Positions 11,440-23,174 of a stretch of 64,000 nucleotides of DNA are shown here, one piece after another. Source of the stretch: Glutinoglossum americanum (Eukaryota > Ascomycota > Geoglossomycetes > Geoglossales > Geoglossaceae). Under the pieces are notes generated by a model that saw only the letters and a program-made list of their open reading frames with translations, did not search any database and was not told the origin of the DNA. The stretch covers positions 83,513 through 147,512 of the forward strand of contig JAGHQL010000050.1 of NCBI GenBank assembly GCA_020080175.1, in the 5' to 3' direction. How positions within the stretch are numbered: the first letter of the stretch is position 1; each line of letters opens with the position of its first letter. The position numbers and the translations under genes were made by a program.

Positions 11440-12842
11440 GGCAGGCAAAAAGGTACGGTGTCAGCTCAGCTTCCATGTGGTAAGAACGTATAGCAAGTCT
11501 TGGTAGTGAGAGGTGACCCTAGAGCGACTAGCAAGCTTTCCAGAATTAAACACTGAAGAAGGAAGTGGTTCTTAAGATGATTGAGATAGCCACTGTACTA
11601 AAACATGAAAGGGGTGCGGGCCAAAACCAGCGGTGAGTCCCCCACGGCCATTTTTGTAAATATAAGCAACATATGAATCAGGAGGTGGTCACAGCCCTCC
11701 GAATAACGGATAGATAACCGGAGCACTAGTAGATCCCGGGTTGGAGGATCGTCGTAACACGGGTGCGTGGAATCTGAGCTGCAAAGGCTTGGCTATGTAT
11801 CGTACAAAACAGATATCAACTGACCAGATAATTTCTCAGTGAAAATATGGCTAAGCAAGTAGCTAACCTAACAACGTCTCAGGGGGGAATCCCTGGATCA
11901 GTAGTCAGTACCTCAATTACCACATAACCCGACTATAGAGAGGAGAGGGTGTGAGATCAATCCAACTGAGTGTCAATTAATCCCTAACGAGCTATACAAG
12001 TGAGCCCACCGTTTCAGTGGAGCAGAATAAAAAGTCCTCCCTGGTAAGACCTGGTAAGGGCTCACACTCGGTCGAGAGGGATGTGAGGGGTTATTCAAGA
12101 AAATCTGCTCTCAGTGATCAGTACCCTCTTCGAAAGTATGCCAGAGCGAAACCCTCTCCGGTGGTGGGGGGGGACGGAAGAGAGTGGGGTGAGCTTCGCG
12201 GCTCCGCGTATGACAGACGGACGAGAGGATGCTTTATTTGGGGGATCTGCTTGAATCAGTCAGCGATGGTGTCGCTTCCGCAAGCCTTAGAATGAACGGT
12301 AAGGGCTACATATATGGTTCCTTGTTTGGTATGCTAAGGGTTGCAAAACCCCGGCTTGTCGGCACCGTGACGATGACGGTCTTTGCGGATCAAAGGGACG
12401 GGAGTGCAAGAGTGGGATGAGACCTTGGTGATATACGCCACTGCTCGCCGGAATCGGGAGATGTTGGTAGTGGCAAGGTTGGCTTTGTTGGTAGACATTT
12501 TTGACGTTTTGGTAGAGGTCCGGCATCACCCTCGCGCATGACCTCACAAGCATAGCCATGGCAGCGCATGACGGGCCAACGGAAGACGCCTCGCTTACCG
12601 CGAACCGACGCGTAAATGGGAAATATTTGAAATTCGGTTTATTCGGATATTTCGGCTAATTAATAGCTATGGGGGAAGTGTGTGGTGTTGCTTAATTTGA
12701 CCTTTGGTCCGCAAAATGCCATCGAGAGTGGCTTGACTTGTTCCTTTCATTGCTACTACTGTACATCATCCGTGAACATGTACATATCATGTACACACAC
12801 GCACACAAATAATGCAGTCCCAAGTGTCGGAGCAGTATAGCT
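11440..12842. other. Intergenic region, no gene seen
   Basis: This is 1.4 kb between two minus-strand genes: the acetyltransferase promoter on the left and the MFS 3' flank on the right. ORFs of up to 92 codons occur, but none has a recognised motif, signal peptide or splice partner. Confidence 0.5.
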
Positions 12843-14352
12843 CTAGAGCTCTTTTGCTTCCTTGTTCTCCTTGGGCGCCTTCCTCTCCGTTCCGGGAGGG
12901 GACCTTAGGCTGCCAAAAACAAGTGCAGAAACGCCCAGCATGCCCATTCCGCCGATAGAGTAAGCAACCTCTCGGCCCGCCCACCAGTAGAGGGTGCAAA
13001 AGATTAGTGGTCCTAAGGCTCGCCCAGCTTGACCTGTCATCCGTAGGAGGTTAGCGACCGACCCACGGCCCACCCAATGTGAGAAAATACAAGGGATGAC
13101 GTACCCCAGCTTCTGTGATTCCCTAACTTCCCTCCTCTTTCCTTGACACCAGCCTCAAAACTAGCTAAGCTTGTTAAACCGGTCACGACCGTTGCGCTGG
13201 TCACGGCTAACAGTGCCGCGGCAGCGTAGAGCATGCCCTGCGTTTGGACGCGAGCAAGCAAGAAGAAGCTCGCTGCACAGCTCACCACCCCCGTCTGTAC
13301 AACCCTGAGCGGGGGGGAGCGGCGTGTAAAGGAGCCTTGAAGTATGGATGCGGTAAGCCCAACGAAGCCTAGTAGACGTCCAGACTGGGAGGAGCCGTAT
13401 GCAAAGAGGTCATAGGTCATGAATGGGAGGGAAAACTCCATGCCGGAAAATATAAGGAGGAAGACGAAATGAGTGAAGTATAGCGTGAGGAGACTATTGG
13501 TGCGGGCACCCGGGCTCACCGCCTTGCCAGCCTTCAACTTGGCAGGAGCGCTACCGTTCTGCGGTGATTGGGAAGACATCGGCAGGGTCTCCGGCAAGTA
13601 CAGATATAGAAATAGCGTCTCAGCGACCAGGAGAAACAGGGAAAACCCTGCTGCCGTGGCAAATGGGTTGGCAGATACAGTCGTCACATTTGAGAGAGCC
13701 GCTCCCAGCGCGGGACCCAAAGTGAAAGCCACTGAGAAACACACTCCGACCATAGCCATTGTGCTTCCACGGGATTTCTCATCGCTGACATCTGTCGCAA
13801 TAGCCATGGCCAATTGCACATTGCCTTCGCTCAGCCCGCCGACAACTCTACTTGCTAGGAAAGTTCGGAAATCAACCGCAGCAACCCACAGTGCCACCGA
13901 GAGTATGTTGCCCACCATCGACCATAGCAACGCGGTTCTTCGTCCATGTCTATCAGAGAGCTTGCCGATGATAGGTGACGCGATGGCCTGAAGGAAAGAG
14001 AAGAGGGAACCGAGTGCGCCGCCAAGCAGGACAATATCGTAGTGGTCGCTAATGGGGCGTGCGAACGAGTTCTTATATGTATTGAGGTATGCTAGTACCC
14101 GGTTTAAAGCAGAATTAGAGCTCCCGCCAGCAGCCTCGAGGCTGCGGTAGAACTCGAGGAGTTTTGGGAATAATGGAAGGATAAATGTGAACGAGATCTG
14201 GATTTGTCCTTCGTGTCAGCCCAGGAGGTTATTGGAATCACCAGAATGGCGACTGACGGGGTGCGGCAACGCACTAGATCTAGCAAGAGCGAGATGAACA
14301 ACACCGTGAGGATCTTCTTCCTCTCCTGAGGTGATATCGTTACAGCCGCCAT
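12843..14352 (-). CDS. MFS transporter, MFSD10/TETRAN type
   Basis: This is a twelve-helix major facilitator of the DHA1 drug:H+ antiporter class, related to metazoan MFSD10 (TETRAN) and bacterial Tet efflux pumps; the substrate is unknown. Exons are 14275-14352, 13105-14197 and 12843-13033 (453 residues), all in phase. The loop 2-3 signature GKLSDRHGRR follows helix 2, GLSEGNVQLAMAIATDV is the helix 4-5 motif, and the family-typical GQAGRALGPL...WWAGREVAY comes after the last intron, whose donor GTACGT and branch GCTAAC are clear. The N-terminus reads DLISFTFILPLFPKLLEFY, as in MFSD10. It is probably in the plasma or vacuolar membrane. No neighbouring gene suggests a cluster. Confidence 0.88.
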
Positions 14353-17306
14353 GACGTATGGGAACTTTAAAATAGCTCAAGAATCAAACTCCAAAAAGTA
14401 CGTGGTACAGAAGCAACTACGCTACCACCGTGATCATTAGTATTAGAACAACAATGGACACGCGTCGGATATCGCGAAGAGATATCTGAAGAAAAAGTGG
14501 CCAGCGTGTTCACGAGCCGGTTAAAACGGAATTTTCGTTGCGTTTCGTTTCTATCCTGGAGTTTATTCGGATCTCCCCTAATCCGGCCCATCGCTAATAT
14601 CTCCATATGCGGAAAAAAAAAACTTTTCTTTTTTTTTCTTTTGGGTGATGGCTCGGAACATTTGTGTTGGCGCGTGAGGCTGGGGTAAAATCTATTTTCT
14701 GCGTTTTCTGACGAGAAACTGAAGAAAATAATACTGCAGGGAGGGGGATGGATGGATGAGCTCCCTATTTTAACCTATGCGGGGAAAACGCCATATACTC
14801 TACCGGAAACGTTCTTTTTGAAGAAACTGCTAGGGAGGTTAGTAAGCACGAGCGAACTCGGATTTGGGCTTGTAGAATTCTTTGGTTTGGCCCGTTGTGG
14901 TTAAGCGCTTTAATTTACGACTATTCTCAACACGGCCAATGAAGTCTTCTCCCTTTTCCCTCCCAGTTTCCCCAACGCGCTGTCTGGGGCAATGCGTAAG
15001 TTTCGCTGATTGCTCGCTCCGATTATCCCGTAATCTCCAAAAGGATCAAGCAAGCGACCTCTAGGATATATGCCCTGAGAGTCGCCTGTGCAATCCGAGG
15101 GTGGCCCCTTCAGGGTAACCGCGCGACTTCGTAATACTTCACGTCGCATGAATCGCGCTCCGTATTACAGCTGAAGAAAGGCATGGAGTTGCAAAGGAGA
15201 GCAGTGGGCATATATAGTCCTTTACCCCCTGGACATGCAGAAGTCGTTGGGATGAAGCATGGCGCGCGGTTTTCTCTGGACTCGATACGGCTTGGTACCC
15301 CTATCCGAGAGACCGCGCGCATATATCAGTACGAGTTCGCCAGGAGGGGTTAAATCCTTTTCTTCGAAGTTGGGCTGTAAGGACAGGGTTTTCCAACATT
15401 GGTGATTTGACGAAGAAAACAAATTATGTATTTCGTGAAGATTTAAATTGCCAGGGGTACGAGCCGACGAGGCCCTGTAATGTCCGAGTTTGGGCTGAGG
15501 TTATTACGGTACATCATGCTTATCGATCAGATCAGATCGCCGGTTCATGCTTGAAGGTAGGTAGAGTCCTCTAGGCTCAAGTTGCGATCGTCAGAGTACA
15601 AGTATTGTAGATACATGACAAGAGCTGAGGAAAGGAGAAGCAACCGTGTAACCCAGGAGTTCACCAAGGGATTCGATGAGCAAGAACGAAAGGAAACCCC
15701 TTTTGGAACTCCGAAACAATCTGATCGCTGCCCACGTGAGAGACGATCCTTAAATAAGCCGGAGTTGGAGCCGGGCCGCGTTCTGTTGTCCACTTTAGTC
15801 TTCGGATTTCCACGGTTCCACCCCAGCCTCTATCGTATAAACACTTCTCTCCGTATAACCTAGCCCTCCTTCATTTGTACGCAAGGCTGCTGGGGTTCCA
15901 GTTTACCAGCCCGAGGCGTTTCTCGTACTAACGAAGGAATGCTGCGGCTTCAGCTGGGGGAATTCCGGTACATGTATACGAGTCTATTGTTGGGAACAAG
16001 ACATGAGAGGCTACCAGTCGCTTCCGACCTCTTAAATTAAAAATTAGGCTATTAAAGGTGCACGTTTATGGCAAGGAAAATGAAGACGAAGTGCTATGGG
16101 GCGGTCCTTGCCGCTTGACATCCCAAGTACCATAGCTTTACAACGGCGGAGTGCTTACGGGGTATACCGCGGGTACTGCAGTCTCTACTCAGCATACTTG
16201 GTTGTCTCTGGGATTTCCCCCTTATCCCTGCGTGCTCTAGATACGGCCCCGAGAGTCCGGCTTTTTGTCAGCGAGAATTACGTGTCGGTAGAACGACGCC
16301 TGCCCAGTCTGTATTCGTCGTGTTTCAACCACCGTACCACTGGTACTTGGTGTGTGCAGCTTGATTAGCTGTCTCACCATCTTCCAACGCCGTGGCCCGC
16401 TTTGCCCAAGAAATTTCTCAATGTGGGAGGGAAACGGGTCGGAAATTCGTTGGAGGCGATGTCGAGGGCTTTGGTAAAGTTTATTAGAATGCCGTGTCCA
16501 ATGGGCAAGGCGGATCGGTACGACAGATCAGCGGTTACACGACGTGTAATGATCCCGGGGTCGCTCCGCGATCGATGGAGCGCTCTCAGTCACCGTCGCT
16601 CATTGTCTGCTGGCGAGGACTAATTAGCTGTAGATGAACAAAAAAGTCAGCGGGTAAAGACCAATTCTCGCATTGTCCCACTGTTCTGCATCCCTTATCT
16701 CACGATAATGAATCCTCAGGCTGCCGTGCGCTAGCCGCACCGAAAAGGGATTGTGCACGTATTTGTGGGGCGCCGCGGCCGGGAAGTGCTGGGCTTGTTG
16801 ATCCTCTCGCTGGGATTGCGCAGACGTTCTGCAAGGGTTAAGGTTTCGTACCTGACCCGATTGTCCACTTAGAGCGATGCTAGCCCGGTCGCCAAGACCC
16901 TACTCTCTTATCTCCTGGTTTCAAACAATTTGGTTTGCAAGTGCTCTCTGGGTCCTTAAGACCTTTCGCAGCCGCTTGTCCTGTTCTTTTCCTCTTACCA
17001 CCGCCGGTCTCAAACACATTCCTTTCAATTCCTAGCCATCGGCTCTGGCCCTCATTCTTTGATCCAGTCTCTCAGCACTTTCATTCTTTTAAGTGTTATA
17101 GAGCTGTGTCTCTACCTCTCATTTATATTTGTTTGTGCGAATTGTGTTCGGAGCATATCCATCCACTGTGACTGTTTATCTCCAGCGCTCGACGAGCTTA
17201 ACGTTTAAATACCACCGGAGATCCGAGATCCCGATCTTTGCTGTCAATTAGGCATAAACAAACAGCCAAGTGCATTCAGATCAGAGAATCTCGACATACA
17301 AACATA

Positions 17307-17310
<4 letters not shown>
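14353..17310. other. Three-kilobase gene-free stretch
   Basis: This lies between the divergent MFS transporter (-) and CAP protein (+). It contains homopolymer runs near 14610-14640 and moderate-length ORFs on both strands (for example around 15582-15863 and 16096-16368) without recognised motifs, signal peptides or splice partners. I found no transposase, reverse transcriptase or rRNA/tRNA signature. It could hold an old element or a long non-coding RNA, but nothing in the sequence proves either. Confidence 0.4.

Positions 17311-17340
<30 letters not shown>
17311..17340 (+). repeat. (CA)15 microsatellite in the 5' leader
   Basis: Fifteen perfect CA units end eight bases before the start codon of the CAP-protein gene, so they probably lie in its 5' UTR. 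Confidence 0.95.
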
Positions 17341-17343
<3 letters not shown>

Positions 17344-17348
17344 GCAAC

Positions 17349-18287
17349 ATGCGTTCATCAGCTTTCGCTGTTGCTCTCCTCGCGGCCTCCGCAGTAGCAT
17401 CGCCAATTCAGAAAGCGCGCGACTATGTCACCGATATTGTGGTTGTCACAGAGACCGTGTACGTGACTGCCGGCGAAGAAGGTGGATATTATCACACCAG
17501 AACTGCTGTTAAGACCGTCATACCCACACCCCTCGCCGATCCCGCACCATCACCAACCGAGCCTGTTGTTATAGTTACGGAATCTCAGGCTCCACCCCCC
17601 TCTCCTGAGCAACCCCAAGAAGCCCCAGCTCCTACAGAGGCGGCGCCCTCTGCACCTGCGCCTGAATCTTCACCCGCAACTTACGTCCCTACAGGTGATT
17701 ATGCGACTAACGCTGTTAACGCACACAATGTCCACCGTTCTAATCACTCTGTTGGTGCCGTGAGCTGGGATGCGGATCTTGCGAACATCGCTGGCCAGAT
17801 CGCCGCGAGTTGCAATTTCGCGCATGATACGTAAGACTCACTGCCTAAAAATCTGGTAAATTGCTAACTGATTCTCAGCACAACTGGAGGTGGTCACTAT
17901 GGCCAGAACATTGCCGCTGGTAACCCACCTGAGGAGATCGCAAAGATCGTTTCCGACGAATGGTACAATTCAGAAGTCAACCTCTTTCCTCAGTACGGAG
18001 TTGGAACTCCCGACATGGGCAACTTTGAGGCGTGGGGTCACTTCACACAGGTAGTATGGAAAGACTCTAACCTCATCGGTTGTGCTACACAACATTGCCC
18101 CAATGGTGTTTCTAACACGATGGGTGGCGTTGGACCTTACTTCACTGTTTGCAACTATAGGAACACTGGTAAGTGATTATATTCATCCATGTGTGAAGTC
18201 TAATTGACATGACTTGCAGGTAACGTCCTGGAATTTTTCGACCAAAATGTATTTCCGCCCCTTGGCCAGGCCACCGTTACAGGTTAA
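17349..18287 (+). CDS. Secreted CAP/SCP (PR-1, Pry-like) protein
   Basis: CAP-superfamily proteins of fungi are exported and bind sterols or fatty acids. Exons are 17349-17830, 17879-18168 and 18220-18287 (279 residues). A signal peptide is clear: MRSS followed by a hydrophobic Ala/Val stretch with an AVAS-P cleavage region near residue 19. A Pro/Ala/Glu-rich linker spans about residues 62-118, followed by the CAP domain. The domain has AHNVHRS, VSWDADLANIA, GHYGQNIAAG, the CRISP signature WGHFTQVVWKDS and a CATQHCPN segment. The His/Glu/His cavity residues appear present. The start at 17349 was chosen because it gives the signal peptide; in-frame codons upstream run into the CA repeat. Expression and role cannot be judged from the sequence. 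Confidence 0.92.
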
Positions 18288-19192
18288 ATAGCTACCTCGG
18301 GGAGTGGCGGATCCTTCTGCTATGCTCATAGCTCTGCGAGCAATCCTTACATTTTCATGTACAGAATATCTTTTCTTCTGCTTTTGGCGCCGCATCTATT
18401 TTTGGCCGGTACAAAACTGCATCACCGCCTCGAGCGAACGATCATCTCTGTAGGCGGTGCCGATGCACTGCTAAGTCAGGCTAACTTCTGAATACAAGAT
18501 ATCGTCATTCTCCCCACAGCTCAGGTGTTGACTATCCTGTCTTTCCTTAGCTTTGTAAGGAGATGTTATGTAGCATCGCGCTTCGGAGTTCTGAATATAT
18601 GTTGTCCTAGCTTCGACCTTCATCTGGCTAAATAGGGGCCGCGCCACTGTGGCTAATGCTAACAGGACCCACGTGCAAATGCTGGTGCGATCTAATTTTC
18701 GGCAGCTGGTAATAGTGACGTATCAAATTGCGGTGTGTTAGGTTTGAGATAGATACCGGGTGGGTAGGATAGCAGAATATCTGAAGAGGGATAGATCACT
18801 ATAGAAAGGAATGACTATCTGACTTCCTGATTTTGTTTTTAAAATCAGGGATCAGTCCAACGATATTAAAGTATTCACATCGCTCCTTTTTGGCACATAT
18901 TGAAGCGTCAGTGTAGTTATACCGTAGGTCTCCAATGTTGCAGGTGATTGTTAAGCGTGCGTACCTGCGGGAAGTATTCAGCCGAAAACTTCCCTTTGTT
19001 TTGCACGTTGATATCAGGTATCAACTACCCCATCTTGCGCAGCTTGGCGCCGATAACGATTACGCATGCCGAAATCGCCATCTACGAATCACTTTCTGCG
19101 CCGCTAGCTCTATAAATCATCGACAGTGCATAGGCACGTCGCATCTCTCTTCGCGTTCTGTAGCCTTCTCTCGGTGATTCTTATCGTACAAG
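18288..19192. other. Intergenic region with no gene seen
   Basis: About 0.9 kb between two plus-strand genes: a terminator region and then the promoter of the thioredoxin-fold gene. No coding exon, RNA gene or repeat recognised. Confidence 0.6.
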
Positions 19193-21819
19193 ATGGCCTC
19201 CACAGCCGCGCAGCCCATATCATCAGGCAGCCCTCATCGGGTTGGGGACGGCCGGCCGGTAATGGCACCGGCTTTGAAGCTTATGAATAGATTAGCAGAG
19301 AGTCGGAGTCCATATGTGCGACTATAACAATACACTGACAAATAACTTTGTCTTGTCCAGTGGGCTGATCGTTAGCTTTGCGTACCCTACAGGTCCGCGG
19401 ACACATGAACAATCCTGTAGCATGGCAGATGTGGGGAGAAGATGCCATCGGGTTGGCAAAGAAGCACAACAAGCTCATTTTCGTGAGTATCGGCTATGCG
19501 GCTTGTCATTGTATGTATTGGCGTACTTAAAGTTTGCTTGCTTATGAACTGTATTTTCGAATTCTGATCATGTATTTCGTCTGCAGGGTGCCATGTTATG
19601 GAGCGCGAGTCCTTCGAGAACGAAGAGGTTGCCCGGCTATTAAATTCACATTTCATTCCTATCAAAATCGACAGAGAAGAGCGCCCAGACGTTGACAGAA
19701 TCTATATGAACTATGTTCAGGCTACAACAGGTTCAGGAGGGTGGCCTCTCAACGTTTTTATTACTCCTGACCTCGAGCCTGTTTTTGGTGGGACATATTG
19801 GCCAGGCCCGAACTCAAATACACCCGGGATGAGTGACCAAGTCGGGTTTCTGGATATCTTGAGGAAGATCAGTGAGGTGTGGAGAGACCAGGAAGAGAGA
19901 TGCTTGAAGAGTGCAAAAGATATTTTGCAACAGCTGAGGGAATTCACGGATGAGGGTAATCAGGGCCAAGTTGGGGAGGATGAAGGTGATACTTTGGAGA
20001 TCGATTTACTGGAAGAGGCGTACCAGCACTTTGCTGGCAGATATGATAAAGTGAATGGCGGGTTTTCAGGTATACCCTGCTACGCAGGTTTGGATAGTAT
20101 GCCATGTGGCTCACGTTATTTCCAGTTGCACCAAAATTTCCTACACCGAGTAACCTAGCATTTCTCTTGCGGCTCGGTGCTTTGCCAGCAGCCGTGGAGG
20201 ATATTGTTGGAGATACCGAAATTGAGAACGCAACATATATGGCTATTTCAACCCTACGGCATATGGCTAGGGGAGGTATTCATGACCACATCGGCCATGG
20301 GTTTGCGAGGTACTCGGTCACACCTGACTGGAGCCTGCCGCATTTTGAAAAAATGTTTGTCTGTTCCCTTTGACCCTTCAACTATTGTTTGATAACATAC
20401 TGCAGGCTCTATGACCAAGCCCAATTGTTGAGTGTGTATCTGGATGCCTTCTTGGTGTCAAAGGATCCGGAGATGCTTGGTGCGATCTACGACATTGCAG
20501 ATTATCTGTGTGCCGATGCGCTCAAAGCTCCTAATGGCGGGTTTTTCTCCGCGGAAGACGCAGATTCCCTTTATCGAAACTCAGATACTGAGAAAAGAGA
20601 GGGTGCATTCTATGTCTGGACACGGAAGGAGTTTGATAATATTCTTAACGAACGTGAAGCAGAGGTTTGTGCAAAGCTTTGGAACGTTAACCGCTATGGT
20701 AATGTAGCCCCGGAGAACGATGCCCATGACGAATTTATCAACCAGAATGTATTGGCGATTGTGAAAACACCAGGACAGCTAGCGAAGGATTTTGGTATGA
20801 GCGAAGAGGAAATTGTGAAAACAATCAGATTGGGCCGGAGCAAGCTACTTGAGCATAGGGAAAAAGTTAGGCCGAGACCAAACCTTGATGATAAGATAGT
20901 GACAAGCTGGAATGGGTTGGCAATTGGCGCCTTAGCTAGGGTGTCGAATGCATTAGAAAAGATTGATCCGCAGAGAGCAGGGGAGTGCCGAAGACACGCA
21001 GAAGAAGCTATGCATTTTATAACGAAGAATCTTTACGACGAGCAGACAGGAAGGCTAAGAAGGGTATTTAGAGAGGGTCCAGGAGACGCTCCAGGCTTTG
21101 CTGACGACTACGCTTCTATGATATGGGGTTTGATTCATCTCTACCAAGCAACGTTTAACGAGAGCTACCTCGAGCTTGCAGATCGCCTGCAGAGTAAGCA
21201 TGCATTCCATTTTGAGGGGTCCACTAAGCAAGCTTAACAACTAACCTACCTGAGCTCGTGATCAGAAACCCAAACCTCACTGTTCTGGGACAGCCAAAAC
21301 GGCGGCTTCTTCTCTACTGAAACCGATGCACCCGACCTCATCCTTCGCCTCAAGGATGGCATGGACTCTGCCGAGCCCTCTACCAATGGTCTCTCTGCCA
21401 CCAACCTCTATAAACTCTCCAGCATCCTCGGCGATGACGAGTTCTCTACCTATGCACGTAAGACTTGTGCTGCTTTTTCAACAGAGATCTTGCAGCACCC
21501 GTTCCTATTCTCATCCATGCTGCCTGCAGTGGTGGCATCTAATCTAGGCATGCGCAGTGTGGTGCTAGTGGGCCTGAACAGCGGCAACCCGGATGTAGCG
21601 AGGCATCTAGAGAAGCTTAAAACAAGACTCCTTACTAATACCACCGTGGTGGCTATCGAGGGGGCTTCGGACAGCAATAAGTGGCTGAGGAGCAGGAACG
21701 GCTTGCTGGATACCATGGCGAAAGATGGAAGACCGAGGGTGCAGATCTGCGAAGGGGGTAAGTGCCTAGAGGCGTTAGATATGAAGGATATTGAACAAGC
21801 ACTTGCGGAGCTGGGGTGA
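19193..21819 (+). CDS. SPATA20/YyaL-like protein (thioredoxin-fold DUF255 plus six-hairpin glycosidase-like domain)
   Basis: This is an orthologue of the bacterial YyaL/YaaP and animal SPATA20 family, whose biochemical role is poorly known. Exons are 19193-19315, 19393-19510, 19587-20069, 20126-20354, 20406-21193 and 21266-21819 (764 residues), all in frame. The N-terminal thioredoxin-like domain carries the family motif [13 protein letters not shown]; the Trp codon is split by the second intron. [14 protein letters not shown] and [23 protein letters not shown] follow. The second half has the alpha/alpha-barrel blocks [35 protein letters not shown] and [12 protein letters not shown], then [11 protein letters not shown] and GGFFSTE. 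The end carries a short VCEGG-like ICEGGKC. No targeting signal is obvious. A 207-base gap separates it from the CENP-W-like gene. Confidence 0.92.
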
Positions 21820-22026
21820 TGTTGATTTTTCCTAAGCGATCTAGCCATCAAGTGGTTGTAGATATGTGGCTGCTTATTACTCTACTTCGTTGGGTAAATG
21901 ATCCTACTATTCCTCAAGCATGAAGATAAGGAGATCACGTGATGGCATCTAGGTGCTGCTACGCGATTCAAAACAAACCATCTCACCATAGACACGTCCC
22001 CAAATTGTATTGCTCATAGCCTCGCA

Positions 22027-22513
22027 ATGGCAACAGCGCCCAAACTATACCCTCGCGCTACAATCAAAAAGATTGTAAAGGCACATTCAAAGAGGGGGCT
22101 CTCGAAGAATGCTGATGTTTTGGTATGTCGAGGTGCTTTCTTTCTAACTCAATCTAGATTAAATCGGATGGAGGCCATGGCTGACCATGCGTATAGATTT
22201 TTCTAGATTACGTTTTGTTCTTGCAAGAGTGAGTCTTGATATCCCTAGTCTTTTGATCTGTTCTGCCGAAGAACTGTGAATGAGAGTGGGCGAGACAGGT
22301 GTACAGTGCTAATTAGAAACTGTAGCCTGATGAGGGAAGCATCGATTCATGCCAAACAGGCTGGGGAGAGGGGCATCTCGGCCAGGAATATTAAGAAAGT
22401 GACGGAGGTATGTATGCTATAGAAAATGCTGTTAGCAGCTCCTAGTAGCTGATAGAACAGCTAGCTGACTAGAGTGCGAATTGTAGGGGTCGCTGAGGAA
22501 GTTCAAGGGGTGA
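22027..22513 (+). CDS. CENP-W-like histone-fold protein (78 residues)
   Basis: A very small basic histone-fold protein resembling CENP-W (Wip1 in fission yeast), which pairs with CENP-T at the inner kinetochore. Exons are 22027-22122, 22197-22228, 22326-22407 and 22487-22513, all GT-AG and in phase. One coding exon is 32 bases and another 27, so simple ORF calling misses the gene. The family pattern is seen in order: YPRATIKKIVKAHS, LSKNADVLIFLDYVLFLQ, LMREASIHAKQAGERGISA, then RNIKKVTEGSLRKFKG at the C-terminus. It could alternatively be another small histone-fold subunit of the NF-Y/DPB3 kind, but length and motif order fit CENP-W best. Confidence 0.82.
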
Positions 22514-23174
22514 GGAATATGGATAGGCCACACATTGGGGAGCACGCTGCCTCCAAAGAGAATTGCGCTGGAGTTAGGATCATTGATTGTGTTGATTCTG
22601 AGGGGTCATTGGCGTTTACGTGCGACGTACGGCGTCAATAATTAGTATCTTTAGTGCATCCTGTATCGGGTTAATATCTGAAATCGTCATGCAACAAGAG
22701 AACGGGCTTGCAGAAGTCGCAATTAGCTGAAGGAACCAGGTAGCGCGGTCGCGTGGTGAAGCGCTGCATTATGCAAGAAATTCCGAATAAATTCTGCCAG
22801 CTCTAACCAAAATTTGCAGCTATCGATCTCAAGAAATTGTAATGTATAAACTTATAACATCGGAAGACATACTACTAGAGGCCTTGCTCTATTTCTTCCA
22901 TGTTCTGTAGCGTTCGGCAAAAATGATCTGGCGCAGCTGGGGTAAAGGGGCCTAGCTCAAAATTTCTACTTCCTCCAACACCAAATCCACAACCCTCTCG
23001 CAAACAGCAACATCCAATTCCACTTCCTCCTCTTCAAACTCTCAGCTACATTACACTACCTATTACGCACTGCAGTGAAATTTAAAATACCGTCAAGACT
23101 CTACTGCGCACAGCCTTAATCTTATACTTAAAAATCTCTTAACTCAGCCTTGCACAAAAAACACAAAGCGTATC
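22514..23174. other. Intergenic region, promoter of the RGG protein
   Basis: 660 bases between plus-strand genes. The last 200 bases are C/T-rich, as is common in fungal promoters of strongly expressed genes. No gene seen. Confidence 0.55.

Noticed and set aside
15582-16623. Three ORFs of 73-93 codons in the gene-free stretch
   Set aside because: No signal peptide, domain or consistent introns; expected by chance for this length.
15840-16640. Possible rRNA fragment (TCTCGTACTA and other short strings resembling reversed 28S)
   Set aside because: Only short matches; surrounding bases do not follow conserved 28S or 18S sequence on either strand.
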